DNA of 23,756 bases, taken from assembly GCA_002811645.1 (NCBI GenBank), contig PDIP01000096.1, positions 47,298-71,053 on the forward strand. Direction: 5' to 3'. The notes under the pieces were generated by a model, which saw nothing but the letters and a program-made list of their open reading frames with translations, was not told the origin of the DNA and did no database searches. A program made the position numbers and the translations under genes. Origin of the DNA: Corallochytrium limacisporum. Its lineage: Eukaryota > Opisthokonta. Each line of letters opens with the position of its first letter. Positions within the stretch are counted from its first letter, which is position 1. Below, one piece after another: positions 1 to 9,426 of the stretch.

Positions 1-2719
1 AAGATTGGCACAGTTATACATTCGAGGGTGCTGAGTTCGAATCTGTCAAAATTTTCCCGCTCTCCCAAGCGACGGCAGAGCTAAATCAAAATGAGTAGAT
101 TTGATACAATATTCTCAGACAGAGGGTGGTACCGAAAATGGGTACGATCGGTCCATACACACTTACACACGCGCAGGGTCTACTTTCCTTTTGCTCTAGA
201 GTCTGTGGTGGGGGGGCTGTGATTATAAAATGTATGCAGCGCAACCGTAAGAATGGGACGGGTTGGGCTGCTGCATTGCGTTCTCTCTCTACTCACTCCA
301 CAAACCCCCACCGCCCAAACAAAAACAAAAAATTTGAAAGAAACCACCAAAATTGTTAACCAAGAAAAACTGGGAGGGGCTTAGAGAACTTTTTATCGGG
401 ACGGAATGGGCCGTGTCTTCAAATTTTTCCTCACCTGAAATCCCTCAGATCTGGCCAAATGAAGAGATACGACGTCCCCTTCTGGTGGAGAACGCCTTGG
501 GCACGGTCACATTTATGACTTCAACCTTCTCTCCGTTCCCTGTTTTATTTTTGTTGTGTCTTCATCATTGGTCCGAAGAGGAATGCCCTCTCGGAGAAAG
601 TCTTGCATTTCCTGTCCACGCTCCGAAACCACCACCACCCCCCCCCGTCCCTTAGCCAACTCTCACACACTCACACGCAAGCAAACGTGAGCAAAAGCCC
701 TTGAGCACACACACACAGCCACCGGAATCTCGTGGTGCTCATCACCCTTCTGCTTTATTCGTCAGGACCGTGGGTTCTCTTTCCCAGCTTCTGGCGATTG
801 TCGCCCGCGGCGCGGATCTTGAAGGTCCAGCAAAAGATTTCCAGACATGGAATCGCTTTCCTGCAACGCAGTGGCACACGAGCTATGGCCGGCGCAAATA
901 GGCACGCTGGATATGGTGTGTGGCCTGGCATGATTGCTGAGGTGGCCACCATCCATTTGCCGATGATATGGACCTGCCCATCGTCTCCCGGGAGAGAGCG
1001 CCCTAGCCCCAAGCGGTGTGTACCCACAATTCCAGTACCAGAGTAGTGCATATGCCATGGTCAGGCCATCGTAGAACAGGGACCATCATCGTCAATGTGT
1101 TGCTCACTCATTGGCTCTCTTGCTGTGGCGGTTTATCTGTCGATTTAATACTGCTGCCACCCCGAAGAGTATCACCGCCTGCCCAGCAAAAAATACATAG
1201 TGCATACTCTGACTACCAGAGTCCAATCATTGCCAATTCTCCCCTCGTTGCGTCACACCGTCGGTGGTACCCTAAGTTTGGGAAAATTACAGAGATTGGA
1301 GGCTCTGATATGGGCGGGCCGGTAAACATTTTCACGGACCAGAGAATTTCCAGAGCTTGAGTTGAGACGGAGTTCAAAATGTACAGCCAGCACCCCCTTT
1401 TCTTAATCTAACGGACCACTGTTTTCACCATGGGAGAGGGGGGGGGGCTGGCTCGTTTGCGCTGTTTATAGCTTCCCGTCAGCCACCCAGCATCCGTTGG
1501 GCAATTTCCCTCGGTTCGGAAGGAGGTTTGTGATGCCAATTGTGCCAAAACAAAAAAAAAAACTCTGCACAGCCAACCCACCCACACACACACACTTACA
1601 CACACAAACACCCACAAGAGCCTACCACCCACCCACCCTACTCCGAGGCACCCCGTGTCTGGCAAGTGTTTTGGTTGGAGAACCCCCCCTCGTCGCCCCT
1701 ACCCTTTTAGATCGAACTCGTGGGTTTTTAACGCAGAGTGCGACCAGTTCTGTGCTGACTCTGTGCATTCCGGTTCGGTTCGAACGGGTTGGTCACTTGA
1801 GTATCGGGAGAGATTGGTGGGGAAGGGGGGGGGGGCGGTTAAGCGGGCGAGACTGGCCCCTCTCAGACACCACTCTCATTACTGCAGAAACTCCATCTCG
1901 TTTCTGCTCCTGTGCTCATGCGTGGATGGCATTCTGTAGCGGAGCCCGGGGATCCAAACATTGGGCCCAGATGAACAAGCCACATCCTTCATCTGCTCCG
2001 TTTGGTTGTTGTGATCTCAAAAGACAACGAGCCCAAAAGAAAAGAGAAGAAAATTGTTTTCTCCACTGAGCGATTTCGGGGTGCCGTGTTGCCTTTGTGT
2101 TTAGAACATCCGCGGCGTCAAATTGTTTTCAATCGCGCCAACGGACACTGAACCCCGTGTACAGATAAAAGTAATCGGGATCACGGCCCAACCTCCATCG
2201 ACCACCAACCACCACCGCTACACGCGCCCCACCTCCGCCGGTTACCATCACAGAGGTGCATCATCTCATCGGGTTGGAAGGAGAACAATATTTTTTTTTT
2301 TGCCCAAAGGTTTTTGGGGATTCCATTTTGTAACTGTGTAAAAAAGCGGCGGGGGTTGGGGGTTAGGCAGGGGCACACCAGTCAAAAAAGTTAGGTTCAG
2401 GGGGGGGCCAGTTGGTGTTTTTACTTATTTTAATATCTTTTGGACCGGACGGGTCGTCTAGGCAAGTTGACACTGGGTACCACCAGGGAAGTGGGGGGGG
2501 GCAGTGGGTTGGATACACAAGTGCCCCTCCAACTTCCTTGCTGGGTTCGAACTTTGTGTGTTGTGCTTTTTCTATTTGTTTTTGTTCGCGACTCCGTCAG
2601 ACTCTCTGCATGTGCCACAGGAGGAAGGAAGTGGACCGGTGTTGTTTGCTGGAGCAACTGTGAGCGTTGGAGTCGATTCTTGCGCCGTGAGAAGTGCCGT
2701 CCTGTCTGCGTTGGCACCG
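1..2719. other. Non-coding 5' flank of the disulfide isomerase gene
   Basis: No recognisable gene. Open frames here are short, overlap on both strands and show no family motif. The sequence holds a CA-rich microsatellite near 1577-1616, G runs (for example 11 Gs at 1825-1835, and another run near 2401-2407) and A/T runs. The part from about 700 to 1350 has more ordinary base composition but I could not recognise a protein in any frame. A degenerate exon or an upstream regulatory region is possible but not shown. Confidence 0.5.
1577..1616. repeat. CA-rich microsatellite
   Basis: An uninterrupted alternating AC run covers 1583-1595 and is flanked by imperfect CA and CCA units. It is a simple sequence repeat in non-coding DNA. 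Confidence 0.8.
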
Positions 2720-2725
2720 ATCAGG

Positions 2726-2733
2726 TATATAAG
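2726..2733 (+). promoter_or_regulatory. TATA box of the disulfide isomerase gene
   Basis: The sequence TATATAAG lies 94 bases upstream of the chosen ATG at 2820. It matches the TATA consensus and fits a highly expressed gene. Transcription would then start about 30 bases downstream, near 2760, which would leave the earlier in-frame ATG at 2769 very close to the cap and favours 2820 as the start. Confidence 0.6.
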
Positions 2734-2819
2734 GGATCCTTACCTATTGCACCCAATGTCCTTGCTCCGTGGAAACATACAACTTTTGGATATCGTTTGT
2801 GCGTTACAGCTGTCCAAAT

Positions 2820-4268
2820 ATGAAGAAGTTTATCGCAGTCTTCCTGGCCGTTGTGGCCTTGTTTGCCGTGGCTCACGCCGCTGAGTTCCCGGAGGAGGAG
2901 GATGTCCTTGTCCTCAGTGCCGAAAACTTTGATGATGCCCTCAAGGAGTTCCCTTACATTCTGGTTGAGTTCTATGCCCCGTGGTGCGGTCACTGCAAGA
3001 AGCTGGCTCCCGATTATGCTGCCGCTGCTGGTGAGCTGAAGACTCAGACTGAACCCGTAATCAAGTTGGCTAAGGTCGATGCCACTGAGCAGGAATCTCT
3101 TGCCACTCGTTTCGGTGTCCGCGGCTACCCTACCCTCAAGTTCTTCAAGAGCGGTAATGAGGTCGAGTACACTGGTGGTCGCACTAAGCCTGAGATTATC
3201 AACTGGCTGAACAAGAAGACCGGTCCCGTTGCTACCCCCGTCAACACCCCCGCTGAGCTTGAGGAATTGCAGGGCAAGCACGAAGTTGTTGTTGTCGGTT
3301 TGTTCAAGGACGAGGAGTCCGATGCCGCCAAGAACTTCCTGGCTGTCGCTGACATGACTGAAGATGTGCACTTTGTCATCTCCAAGCATGACGATGTCCA
3401 CGGTCACCTGAAGTCTGAGGAAGGCAAGATTGTCCTGCTCAAGAACTTCGATGAGAAGCGCAACGACTACGAAGGTGAGCACTCCGCTTCCGCCCTGTCC
3501 TCCTTCATTGCCGGCAACTCCCTGCCCACTCTTATTGAGTTCACTGAGGAGTCCGCCAAGAAGGTCTTCGGTGGTGAGATCAAGCGCCACTCTCTGCTGT
3601 TCGTTAACAAGGCCGACGACGGGTTCGCTACTCTGCTTGAGGGCTACGGTGAGGCTGCCAAGGACTTCAAGGGTGAGGTTCTGTACATCTACTTGGACAC
3701 TGACAACGCTGCCACCAGCAACGTCTATGAGTTCTTCGGTATCGACCGCAATGCCCTTCCCACCATCCGCTACATCGACATGGGTGGTGCCGACATGGTC
3801 AAGTTCGCCCCTGAGCTGAGCGGCACCGACACTGCTGCTTTCAAGGATGCCTGCCGTAAGTTCGTGAACGGTGAGCTGAAGCCTCACCTTAAGTCCGCAG
3901 AGGCCCCCGAGGACTGGAACAAGACCCCCGTGTGGACTTTGACTGGCTCTGTCTGGGAAGAGGCCAAGGCCCTGGGCAAGGACCTGTTTGTTGAATTCTA
4001 CGCTCCGTGGTGCGGTCACTGCAAGAAGCTGGCACCTATCTGGGATGAACTCGGTGAGAAGTACAAGGACAACGACAACGTGATTATCGCCAAGGTTGAC
4101 GCCACCGAGAACGAGTTCGAGGACGTCGCCATCCGCGGCTTCCCCACTCTGAAGTTCTGGCCTGCTGGCTCTGACAGCGCCATGGACTACAACGGTGACC
4201 GCACTCTGGAGGAACTCATTTCGTTCTTGAAGACTAACGTCAAGGCTGCCAAGTCCGATGAGCTGTAA
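2820..4268 (+). CDS. Protein disulfide isomerase (ER oxidoreductase, a-b-b'-a' type)
   Basis: It makes, breaks and rearranges disulfide bonds in the ER lumen. The protein has 482 residues, a normal PDI length. Residues 1-20 form a signal peptide (two Lys, a hydrophobic core, then AHA before the cleavage site). The first thioredoxin domain (a, about 25-130) has the active site WCGHC with Cys56 and Cys59 and cis-Pro104. Two domains without CXXC (b, b') follow to about 355. The second catalytic domain (a', about 365-475) has Cys398 and Cys401 and cis-Pro442. The C-terminus SDEL is an ER-retrieval signal of the HDEL/KDEL type. An in-frame ATG at 2769 would add 17 residues before the signal peptide; I prefer 2820 because the signal peptide starts there. 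Lysine appears to be AAG throughout and most codons end in C or G, as in highly expressed genes. The reading frame has no intron. It faces the CLC gene tail to tail. Confidence 0.97.
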   Translation: MKKFIAVFLAVVALFAVAHAAEFPEEEDVLVLSAENFDDALKEFPYILVEFYAPWCGHCKKLAPDYAAAAGELKTQTEPVIKLAKVDATEQESLATRFGVRGYPTLKFFKSGNEVEYTGGRTKPEIINWLNKKTGPVATPVNTPAELEELQGKHEVVVVGLFKDEESDAAKNFLAVADMTEDVHFVISKHDDVHGHLKSEEGKIVLLKNFDEKRNDYEGEHSASALSSFIAGNSLPTLIEFTEESAKKVFGGEIKRHSLLFVNKADDGFATLLEGYGEAAKDFKGEVLYIYLDTDNAATSNVYEFFGIDRNALPTIRYIDMGGADMVKFAPELSGTDTAAFKDACRKFVNGELKPHLKSAEAPEDWNKTPVWTLTGSVWEEAKALGKDLFVEFYAPWCGHCKKLAPIWDELGEKYKDNDNVIIAKVDATENEFEDVAIRGFPTLKFWPAGSDSAMDYNGDRTLEELISFLKTNVKAAKSDEL

Positions 4269-4443
4269 ATGTTCTAAAACATCAGCATTGTCGATTAACT
4301 TAAACTTTACTTTTTAAACATGTTGTAGACCATACAAAGAGTAATGAAAACCATTACAGATTCATCATTTGGGCATCCGTGCTCACATCATATAAATCAG
4401 CCTCAGAATGACAGTTTTAATATTTGGCGAAATTGTGAAGAGT

Positions 4444-7245
4444 TCAAACCGCGCTGTTGGGATAGTGACTTTTGATGAATTTGATGAAGCCTCTCAGGCT
4501 TATCACACCGATCAATTGACTGTTACTCTGGCGGATCACGTAAATGTGATCGGAACGGAGCATGCTAAAGTACTCGTGCATGTCGTTCAGAGGCGTCACG
4601 TCAACCACATGGAACGGTGCCGCATTGGTGATCACATCGTCATTGTTCAGCAGCTCTAGGGTAACATTCGGGCAGGACTGGGATGTGTAGTAGCGGTATA
4701 GCTCGGGCCTTTGGTCTCCGGTGAGGCTATGAAGCTTCTCGTGAACAATCTGGCATAGGTGGTCCAACTCTATGTCGGCAATCAGGTGCGTCTGCTTATC
4801 ATCGGCGACGATTGCCACGGTGCGATTATCATCGCCGGTTCCTGCGCTCGGACCGGCCTTATGAATCTCATCCAGAACACGGCCGAGGGTCGGCTTCTCC
4901 GGAATTAGGAACAGTGGCACTCCGGCTACGCCCAGGATGTCTATGCATTTCAATTTTCCAGTCTTGGTTCGTGCATCGGGGGGCGGCAGGATCTCCGGCA
5001 GACGCTTCAACCTGGCCATGGAATCGTAGAAACTCAATGACATCCGATTGCCAAGACTAACGGCAATCATGCCTGCCAGTAGAGAAGGCAGCACAAACGC
5101 CTGCGTACCAGTGATTTCGGAGAGGATCACGGCCGGTGACACGGTCCGTGTCACACCAGACGCCAGGGCGCATGCACCCACCACTGCGTATCCTGCCAGG
5201 GAGATCTGTGCAACCTTTGAGTCTGATCCGAGGATGGCCTGGCAGAGCATTTGGAAGAGGAGACCATACACGCGGCCAAGCGCAGCGCCGCTAGCAATGA
5301 CCGGGATGAAGACACCGACAGGTACAGTGAGCGAATTGGCGAGCATCGATCCAAGGTACGTGACTGTGGCAAAGATCAGTAGGCCCCACTCCACATTACC
5401 CCCGAATTCAGCCCAGTTGTCGGCATTGCTTTTGCCTCCCGTGTCCGACAAGTCGTCAAAGAACAGAATGTCTTCCAAAGCCCGGATGGTTGTGAGCTGC
5501 ATAAAGCCACCGACCGCCCAGGATATAGTACCCAAAAACACGAGTACAGCGGCCGGATAAAGGATGCCACGGCCAAACAGGCGGCGCAGGAAATAGTTGC
5601 CACTGTTTTGTAAACGCCGCCGGAATTCAAGTAGCTTCGTGTGCGTATACACGAACAAAACACCCATCACTCCGCCGCATACGCCCAGCATCAAAAAGCC
5701 GATGTATTCAAAGGGGTGGTACGTCATGGCAGCCTGCTGTGGTAGAGGCTGATCAAACATTGCAAGAAAAGAATGTGGGCTAAGGATGTGCAAGAAAACG
5801 GCACCCACTGTGGCCGCCAACATGCTTTGCCAGTATTTCGAGATCATGTAGTACGTAGAGGTGACCTCGATGGTGAACAGAACACCGCCGATGGGAGCTC
5901 CGAAGTTGCTGGCAACACCGACACCAACCGCAGCGCTAAGCACCTGGTTTTCCATGGTCCCTTCATCTAGAAGACTATGGAACGCGCCGATGTGTCGCAT
6001 CATTTGATAGGCCAGTGCAGCGCTGGTGTGTACGAATGGACCTTCCTTACCGATAGGAATACCTACCGCCAGAACCAATATCAGGCTGCACACCTTAGCC
6101 AACAGGGTGCGCATGCTAAAGAAGTTTGGAATGCGAACCGCACTGGCCAATATAGCTTTGATTTCCGGTATTCCGCTACCTGCACTACCCGGACCGAGGC
6201 GTGTGATGTAGATGGCTGGCAAGAAAATGCAAAGTTTTAGAAGCAGATCTATGACTAGGGATGTCATTCCTTGTAAAAAATCTGCAGAGTGGTATTCCCG
6301 GTGACCAGGAACCATGGGATCTACGTCAAAAGATTCCACGACTCCACTGAGTCTCAGGTTGGGGGACCTATTGTCACTGCCGAAGAGCGCCTCCATAAGG
6401 AAGAAGTGGAGGCGCTTTCTCCCTAAAGCAAGCTGTGTACTAGAATTGATGACCAGGAAGTCCAGTGCACTAATCACGATGCCCAATATAATCAACAGAA
6501 CCGTGGTGCGTGGCTCACGGCTCAGTGCGTCTTCCTGGAGTGAGTCCGAATCCTCGTAGTCATCGACATGTACAGGCTGCCCTTGATGCCGCGACAGACC
6601 GAGCACCGCGCCCACGCTATACGCGACCTTCTGGAACATATTCTGATGTCGAACACCATCATCTTGTTCGGCGAATGGATCCGTCATTGGCCCTGACTCC
6701 CTCTGGGGCAGTAGTGGGCTGCCCTCGTCTACGCGCTCTAGATCATGTGGTTCTGGTTGTTGCCTTTTGCCTGAGCCTCTCGGCAATCCCCGCCCCTCCT
6801 CCAAATGACTTCCTTGGCCCGAAGAAGTGCCTTGTGATGTTGAAGCGTGCCACCCTGGGCGCACAAATGCCGCAAGTGACGCCCTGGCAGTTCTGCTACT
6901 ACTTGGACCAGCTTCATTGTGGCTACCTAGACTGCCGATTGAAGCAGTCGACGCACGTAACCTCCGTATTGGTTCCGAGGCTTGTTGTGTGTACAATCTC
7001 GCTGACTCACTCTTGGTTGATTGTTGATATGCCCCAAAAACGTCTTCTTTGTCAGTTTTTGTGGGTTCTAGGGTACGAATACGAGATCTGTCGTTGATCG
7101 GCGCCGTGATCCGCTGTCGCATTGCATTTACGGCAGTCGGGCCGACGTGGGCTCGACGCTGCCATCGTCGGCCTAAACGTATGGCAGCGACTGCACTACT
7201 TAGGTCGCTGTCTGGATCTGAATGAATCCGATCAGGTTGCGACAT
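4444..7245 (-). CDS. CLC-family chloride channel with C-terminal CBS domains
   Basis: Voltage-gated anion channel or transporter of the CLC family, 933 residues in one uninterrupted frame. Residues 1-245 are polar and probably disordered, with an acidic dileucine motif (Glu174 to Leu179). Membrane helices run from about 246 to 745. The anion-pathway motifs are GSGIP (356-360), GKEGP (399-403, gating Glu401), GVFIP (644-648) and the pore tyrosine Tyr740 in SFYDS. Two CBS regions follow (about 763-835 and 872-930). At the proton-glutamate site, after PIGGVLFTIE, residue 461 is Val, as in ClC-1/2/K-type channels; exchangers carry Glu there. GKEGPFVH and IEVTST also resemble the animal ClC-2 group more than yeast Gef1. 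This supports an anion channel, by inference. It converges on the disulfide isomerase gene with a 175 bp gap. Codon use is mixed, unlike its neighbour. Confidence 0.95.
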   Translation of the reverse strand: MSQPDRIHSDPDSDLSSAVAAIRLGRRWQRRAHVGPTAVNAMRQRITAPINDRSRIRTLEPTKTDKEDVFGAYQQSTKSESARLYTQQASEPIRRLRASTASIGSLGSHNEAGPSSSRTARASLAAFVRPGWHASTSQGTSSGQGSHLEEGRGLPRGSGKRQQPEPHDLERVDEGSPLLPQRESGPMTDPFAEQDDGVRHQNMFQKVAYSVGAVLGLSRHQGQPVHVDDYEDSDSLQEDALSREPRTTVLLIILGIVISALDFLVINSSTQLALGRKRLHFFLMEALFGSDNRSPNLRLSGVVESFDVDPMVPGHREYHSADFLQGMTSLVIDLLLKLCIFLPAIYITRLGPGSAGSGIPEIKAILASAVRIPNFFSMRTLLAKVCSLILVLAVGIPIGKEGPFVHTSAALAYQMMRHIGAFHSLLDEGTMENQVLSAAVGVGVASNFGAPIGGVLFTIEVTSTYYMISKYWQSMLAATVGAVFLHILSPHSFLAMFDQPLPQQAAMTYHPFEYIGFLMLGVCGGVMGVLFVYTHTKLLEFRRRLQNSGNYFLRRLFGRGILYPAAVLVFLGTISWAVGGFMQLTTIRALEDILFFDDLSDTGGKSNADNWAEFGGNVEWGLLIFATVTYLGSMLANSLTVPVGVFIPVIASGAALGRVYGLLFQMLCQAILGSDSKVAQISLAGYAVVGACALASGVTRTVSPAVILSEITGTQAFVLPSLLAGMIAVSLGNRMSLSFYDSMARLKRLPEILPPPDARTKTGKLKCIDILGVAGVPLFLIPEKPTLGRVLDEIHKAGPSAGTGDDNRTVAIVADDKQTHLIADIELDHLCQIVHEKLHSLTGDQRPELYRYYTSQSCPNVTLELLNNDDVITNAAPFHVVDVTPLNDMHEYFSMLRSDHIYVIRQSNSQLIGVISLRGFIKFIKSHYPNSAV

Positions 7246-8325
7246 GATGCCCGCACGAAATTTACGTTACATGGTCTCCAACGACGTGGATGTGGCGGTA
7301 GCAAACGAAAACACGACAGTGTTCTACTTCATCCTTCAACGATGTCTGCTGATGGTGCAACAATTGCACATCACGTCACCCTTTTATGAGCTATCTTGAA
7401 GTACCATTAAAGCAAGGTATATCCGGTCACATCCCAAGCGGTATTTGTGAGTCGCGTGTGTGGTTGGGTCTTACGACCGTAGCGGGCAGTTGGCGGGTTT
7501 GTGCGGCCCAGGGGGAGGGGAGCAGAGCCAAGCGAGATCGGCGATGGGGCGCGCAGTCTCGAAGGCCCACCCACCCCACAAATCAAACACAACCGAAAGG
7601 ACCGGCAGCCCACTAGCCCACCCGTCCCGCTGTCTTTTCCCGCCTGCACTGGGCAAGAAGCAAAAAAAACGGGGGGGGGCCTTAATTAAAGGAGTTTTGG
7701 CGGATGGGGTGTATCTGTCAGTTGAGGGGGGGGGGTTCCGGGGGGTTTGTTTGAGGGCTGGTTTGGCCCGCAGGCCAGCGATCGGCCACCAGCAGTCGTC
7801 AGTGGAATCACCCAAGTGGAACGAAAGAAGGAGTTGGTGGTGGTGGTGGTGGGGGAGGGGGCGCCGAGGGGAGAGAGGGGAGGAAGGGTAAGAAATTGCA
7901 GTTCGGTAGGGGACGCCGGGCCCGGGAGGAAGAAAACAGGGGAGGGGAAGCGAGCATAGGCGGGCAGAGCGGGGTTGGGAGCACACCCCTTCCCCAGGGG
8001 GGGAGAGGACCATTTTGACTGCGGCCAAATGAGGGGGTTTTGTGGGAGATGGGGGGAGGAGGGAAGAATGTGTGATCCGCTACACATCGGATCGTGATCT
8101 CTGCCAAACCGTTTGCCTTGGCAAAGAGAATTGTATAGTATGCATGGACGCCAACATTCCTTGCAGTGACGGTTAACATGGAACCTGCAATACTATTACG
8201 TTATACACAAACATCTGTAATGAGCTTCGTCAAGTTTTGGACATGGCATGACGATTGCAGGACATGATCCACTGCATCATCGATGATGGCTTTCTTTGTT
8301 CTTTTACTTGTCTCCTAGGCAAAAC
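7246..8325. other. G-rich spacer between CLC and queuosine genes
   Basis: No gene recognised. It lies upstream of the CLC gene and downstream of the queuosine gene (both minus strand). From about 7500 to 8070 the plus strand is strongly G-rich, with runs such as 9 Gs at 7671-7679 and a GGT repeat at 7835-7851 running into G tracts. The long open frames here, up to 185 codons on the minus strand, are compositional: they read as Pro, Ser and Arg low complexity. From about 8080 to 8300 the composition is normal and I see no motif. Confidence 0.5.
7835..7851. repeat. GGT trinucleotide repeat
   Basis: Five GGT units run directly into a tract of Gs broken by single As. It is a simple repeat within the G-rich spacer. 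Confidence 0.75.
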
Positions 8326-9426
8326 TTAATAGTAGATCGATCGTGTACGATGGATGGGTACAGAGGAAATGGCCTGCTGATGCGATTTGGCATAGTCCCA
8401 CAGGTGGAAGTCAATCGTAATGGCGTTCACATGTGCTGGACCTTGTCCTTTTTCGCGTACCATTTCGAGGCAACGCCTCCGGACGCACTCCACAGCGAAT
8501 ATGGATGCGCAACGGATCTCCATCTCCAGTTCAGATCCGGACGGCAGTGGACTACGGCGCTTCAGTCGATCAAGCAGTTCTTCACCATATTCAATTACAC
8601 CCAGAGCCGCTAGGCACTGCGGCACTCGGTAATCTGCAAACATGGTAAGGGTGTCCATATCGATGAATGATCCAAGACCTTCTCCACCAAAACACGACCA
8701 AATATCGGACGCCAGAATTTGAGCTCGCTTCAGAATTGGAATAATGCGACGCTGATACGTATGTACGTCCCTGAAACTAATCATTTCCTGGGCGACGCGG
8801 TCGACAAGTCGGGCCGCGCTTTCGCCGCCCTCCACAATGACATCGGCGAACAGCCCGTTTGCAGAGGACCGCGCCAGCCATGTTCCTGCCTCATTGAGCA
8901 CGAGGACGCGCTCACGAAGCACAGGAATAGGACACCGCTGCTTGCCATTGGGGTCCATACGCCCAGTATTGGGATCAAACAATTCCTGAAGGTCCCTTTC
9001 CGTGCAAGAAGAAAGCCATTCTGAAGTGAGGATAGAATGGTCGCCGCTCACCAATCGACGGTTAATAGCTGCAACCATACCCCAGTAGCCGGTCCATGTC
9101 TTTCCACCGAAATCAATTCCGTATGCCTCTGTCTCTGATTCGATACCGTCCTCGAGACGGTCGTCCCAGAAGCAGAAATTGAGACAGTCAATGACAAAGA
9201 TCCACTGTGCCGCCCACTGATCACTTAGCAAAGGTGCCGTTGCCGTGCCTTCCGCTGCATCCCGTTCTAAGAGTGGCTGCAGTGCATGAGCGTGCCATGC
9301 AGCTTTGGGGCAGTATGGGTGTCCCTTTTCCAAACTAAGGATTTCCTTTGCCAGACCATCAATGGCCTGCCGATTGATGCTCACCTGACGGGCTCGCTCT
9401 GTGACCCAAGACGCACCCGCAAGCAC
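8326..9426 (-). CDS. QNG1: Queuosine 5'-phosphate N-glycosylase/hydrolase (Q salvage, DUF2419)
   Basis: It releases the base queuine from queuosine 5'-phosphate so that it can be reused for tRNA wobble modification. About 366 residues are visible, against roughly 340 in animals. Family landmarks are WIFVIDCLNFCFWDD near the N-terminal third, KTWTGYWGMVAAINR, the strongly conserved TMFADYRVPQ in the C-terminal half, LEMEIRCASIFAVE, DFHLWDYA and the C-terminal HRTRSIYY, which matches the animal ending HRIRCIYY. The stop is at 8326-8328. The N-terminus is uncertain: 9426 is only a GTG, and the frame stays open to 9564 with no ATG before a TGA at 9565-9567. The first ATG inside the frame lies well past conserved sequence. 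The true start is therefore a non-AUG codon or sits in an undetected upstream exon. Saccharomyces cerevisiae lacks this salvage gene, while fission yeast and many early fungi have it. Confidence 0.92.
   Translation of the reverse strand: MLAGASWVTERARQVSINRQAIDGLAKEILSLEKGHPYCPKAAWHAHALQPLLERDAAEGTATAPLLSDQWAAQWIFVIDCLNFCFWDDRLEDGIESETEAYGIDFGGKTWTGYWGMVAAINRRLVSGDHSILTSEWLSSCTERDLQELFDPNTGRMDPNGKQRCPIPVLRERVLVLNEAGTWLARSSANGLFADVIVEGGESAARLVDRVAQEMISFRDVHTYQRRIIPILKRAQILASDIWSCFGGEGLGSFIDMDTLTMFADYRVPQCLAALGVIEYGEELLDRLKRRSPLPSGSELEMEIRCASIFAVECVRRRCLEMVREKGQGPAHVNAITIDFHLWDYAKSHQQAISSVPIHRTRSIYY

Noticed and set aside
30-50. Possible tRNA T-arm / polymerase III B box (GTTCGAATC)
   Set aside because: The flanking bases pair in only two of five stem positions, and no acceptor or anticodon arm fits at the window start.
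2721-4019. 432-codon open frame on the minus strand opposite the disulfide isomerase
   Set aside because: It is the shadow of a gene with strongly biased C/G-ending codons, which leaves the opposite strand free of stops. It has no family motif and the plus-strand product is unmistakable.
7471-8028. 185-codon minus-strand frame and overlapping frames
   Set aside because: Translations are Pro/Ser/Arg low complexity produced by G-rich DNA; overlapping frames on both strands are equally open.
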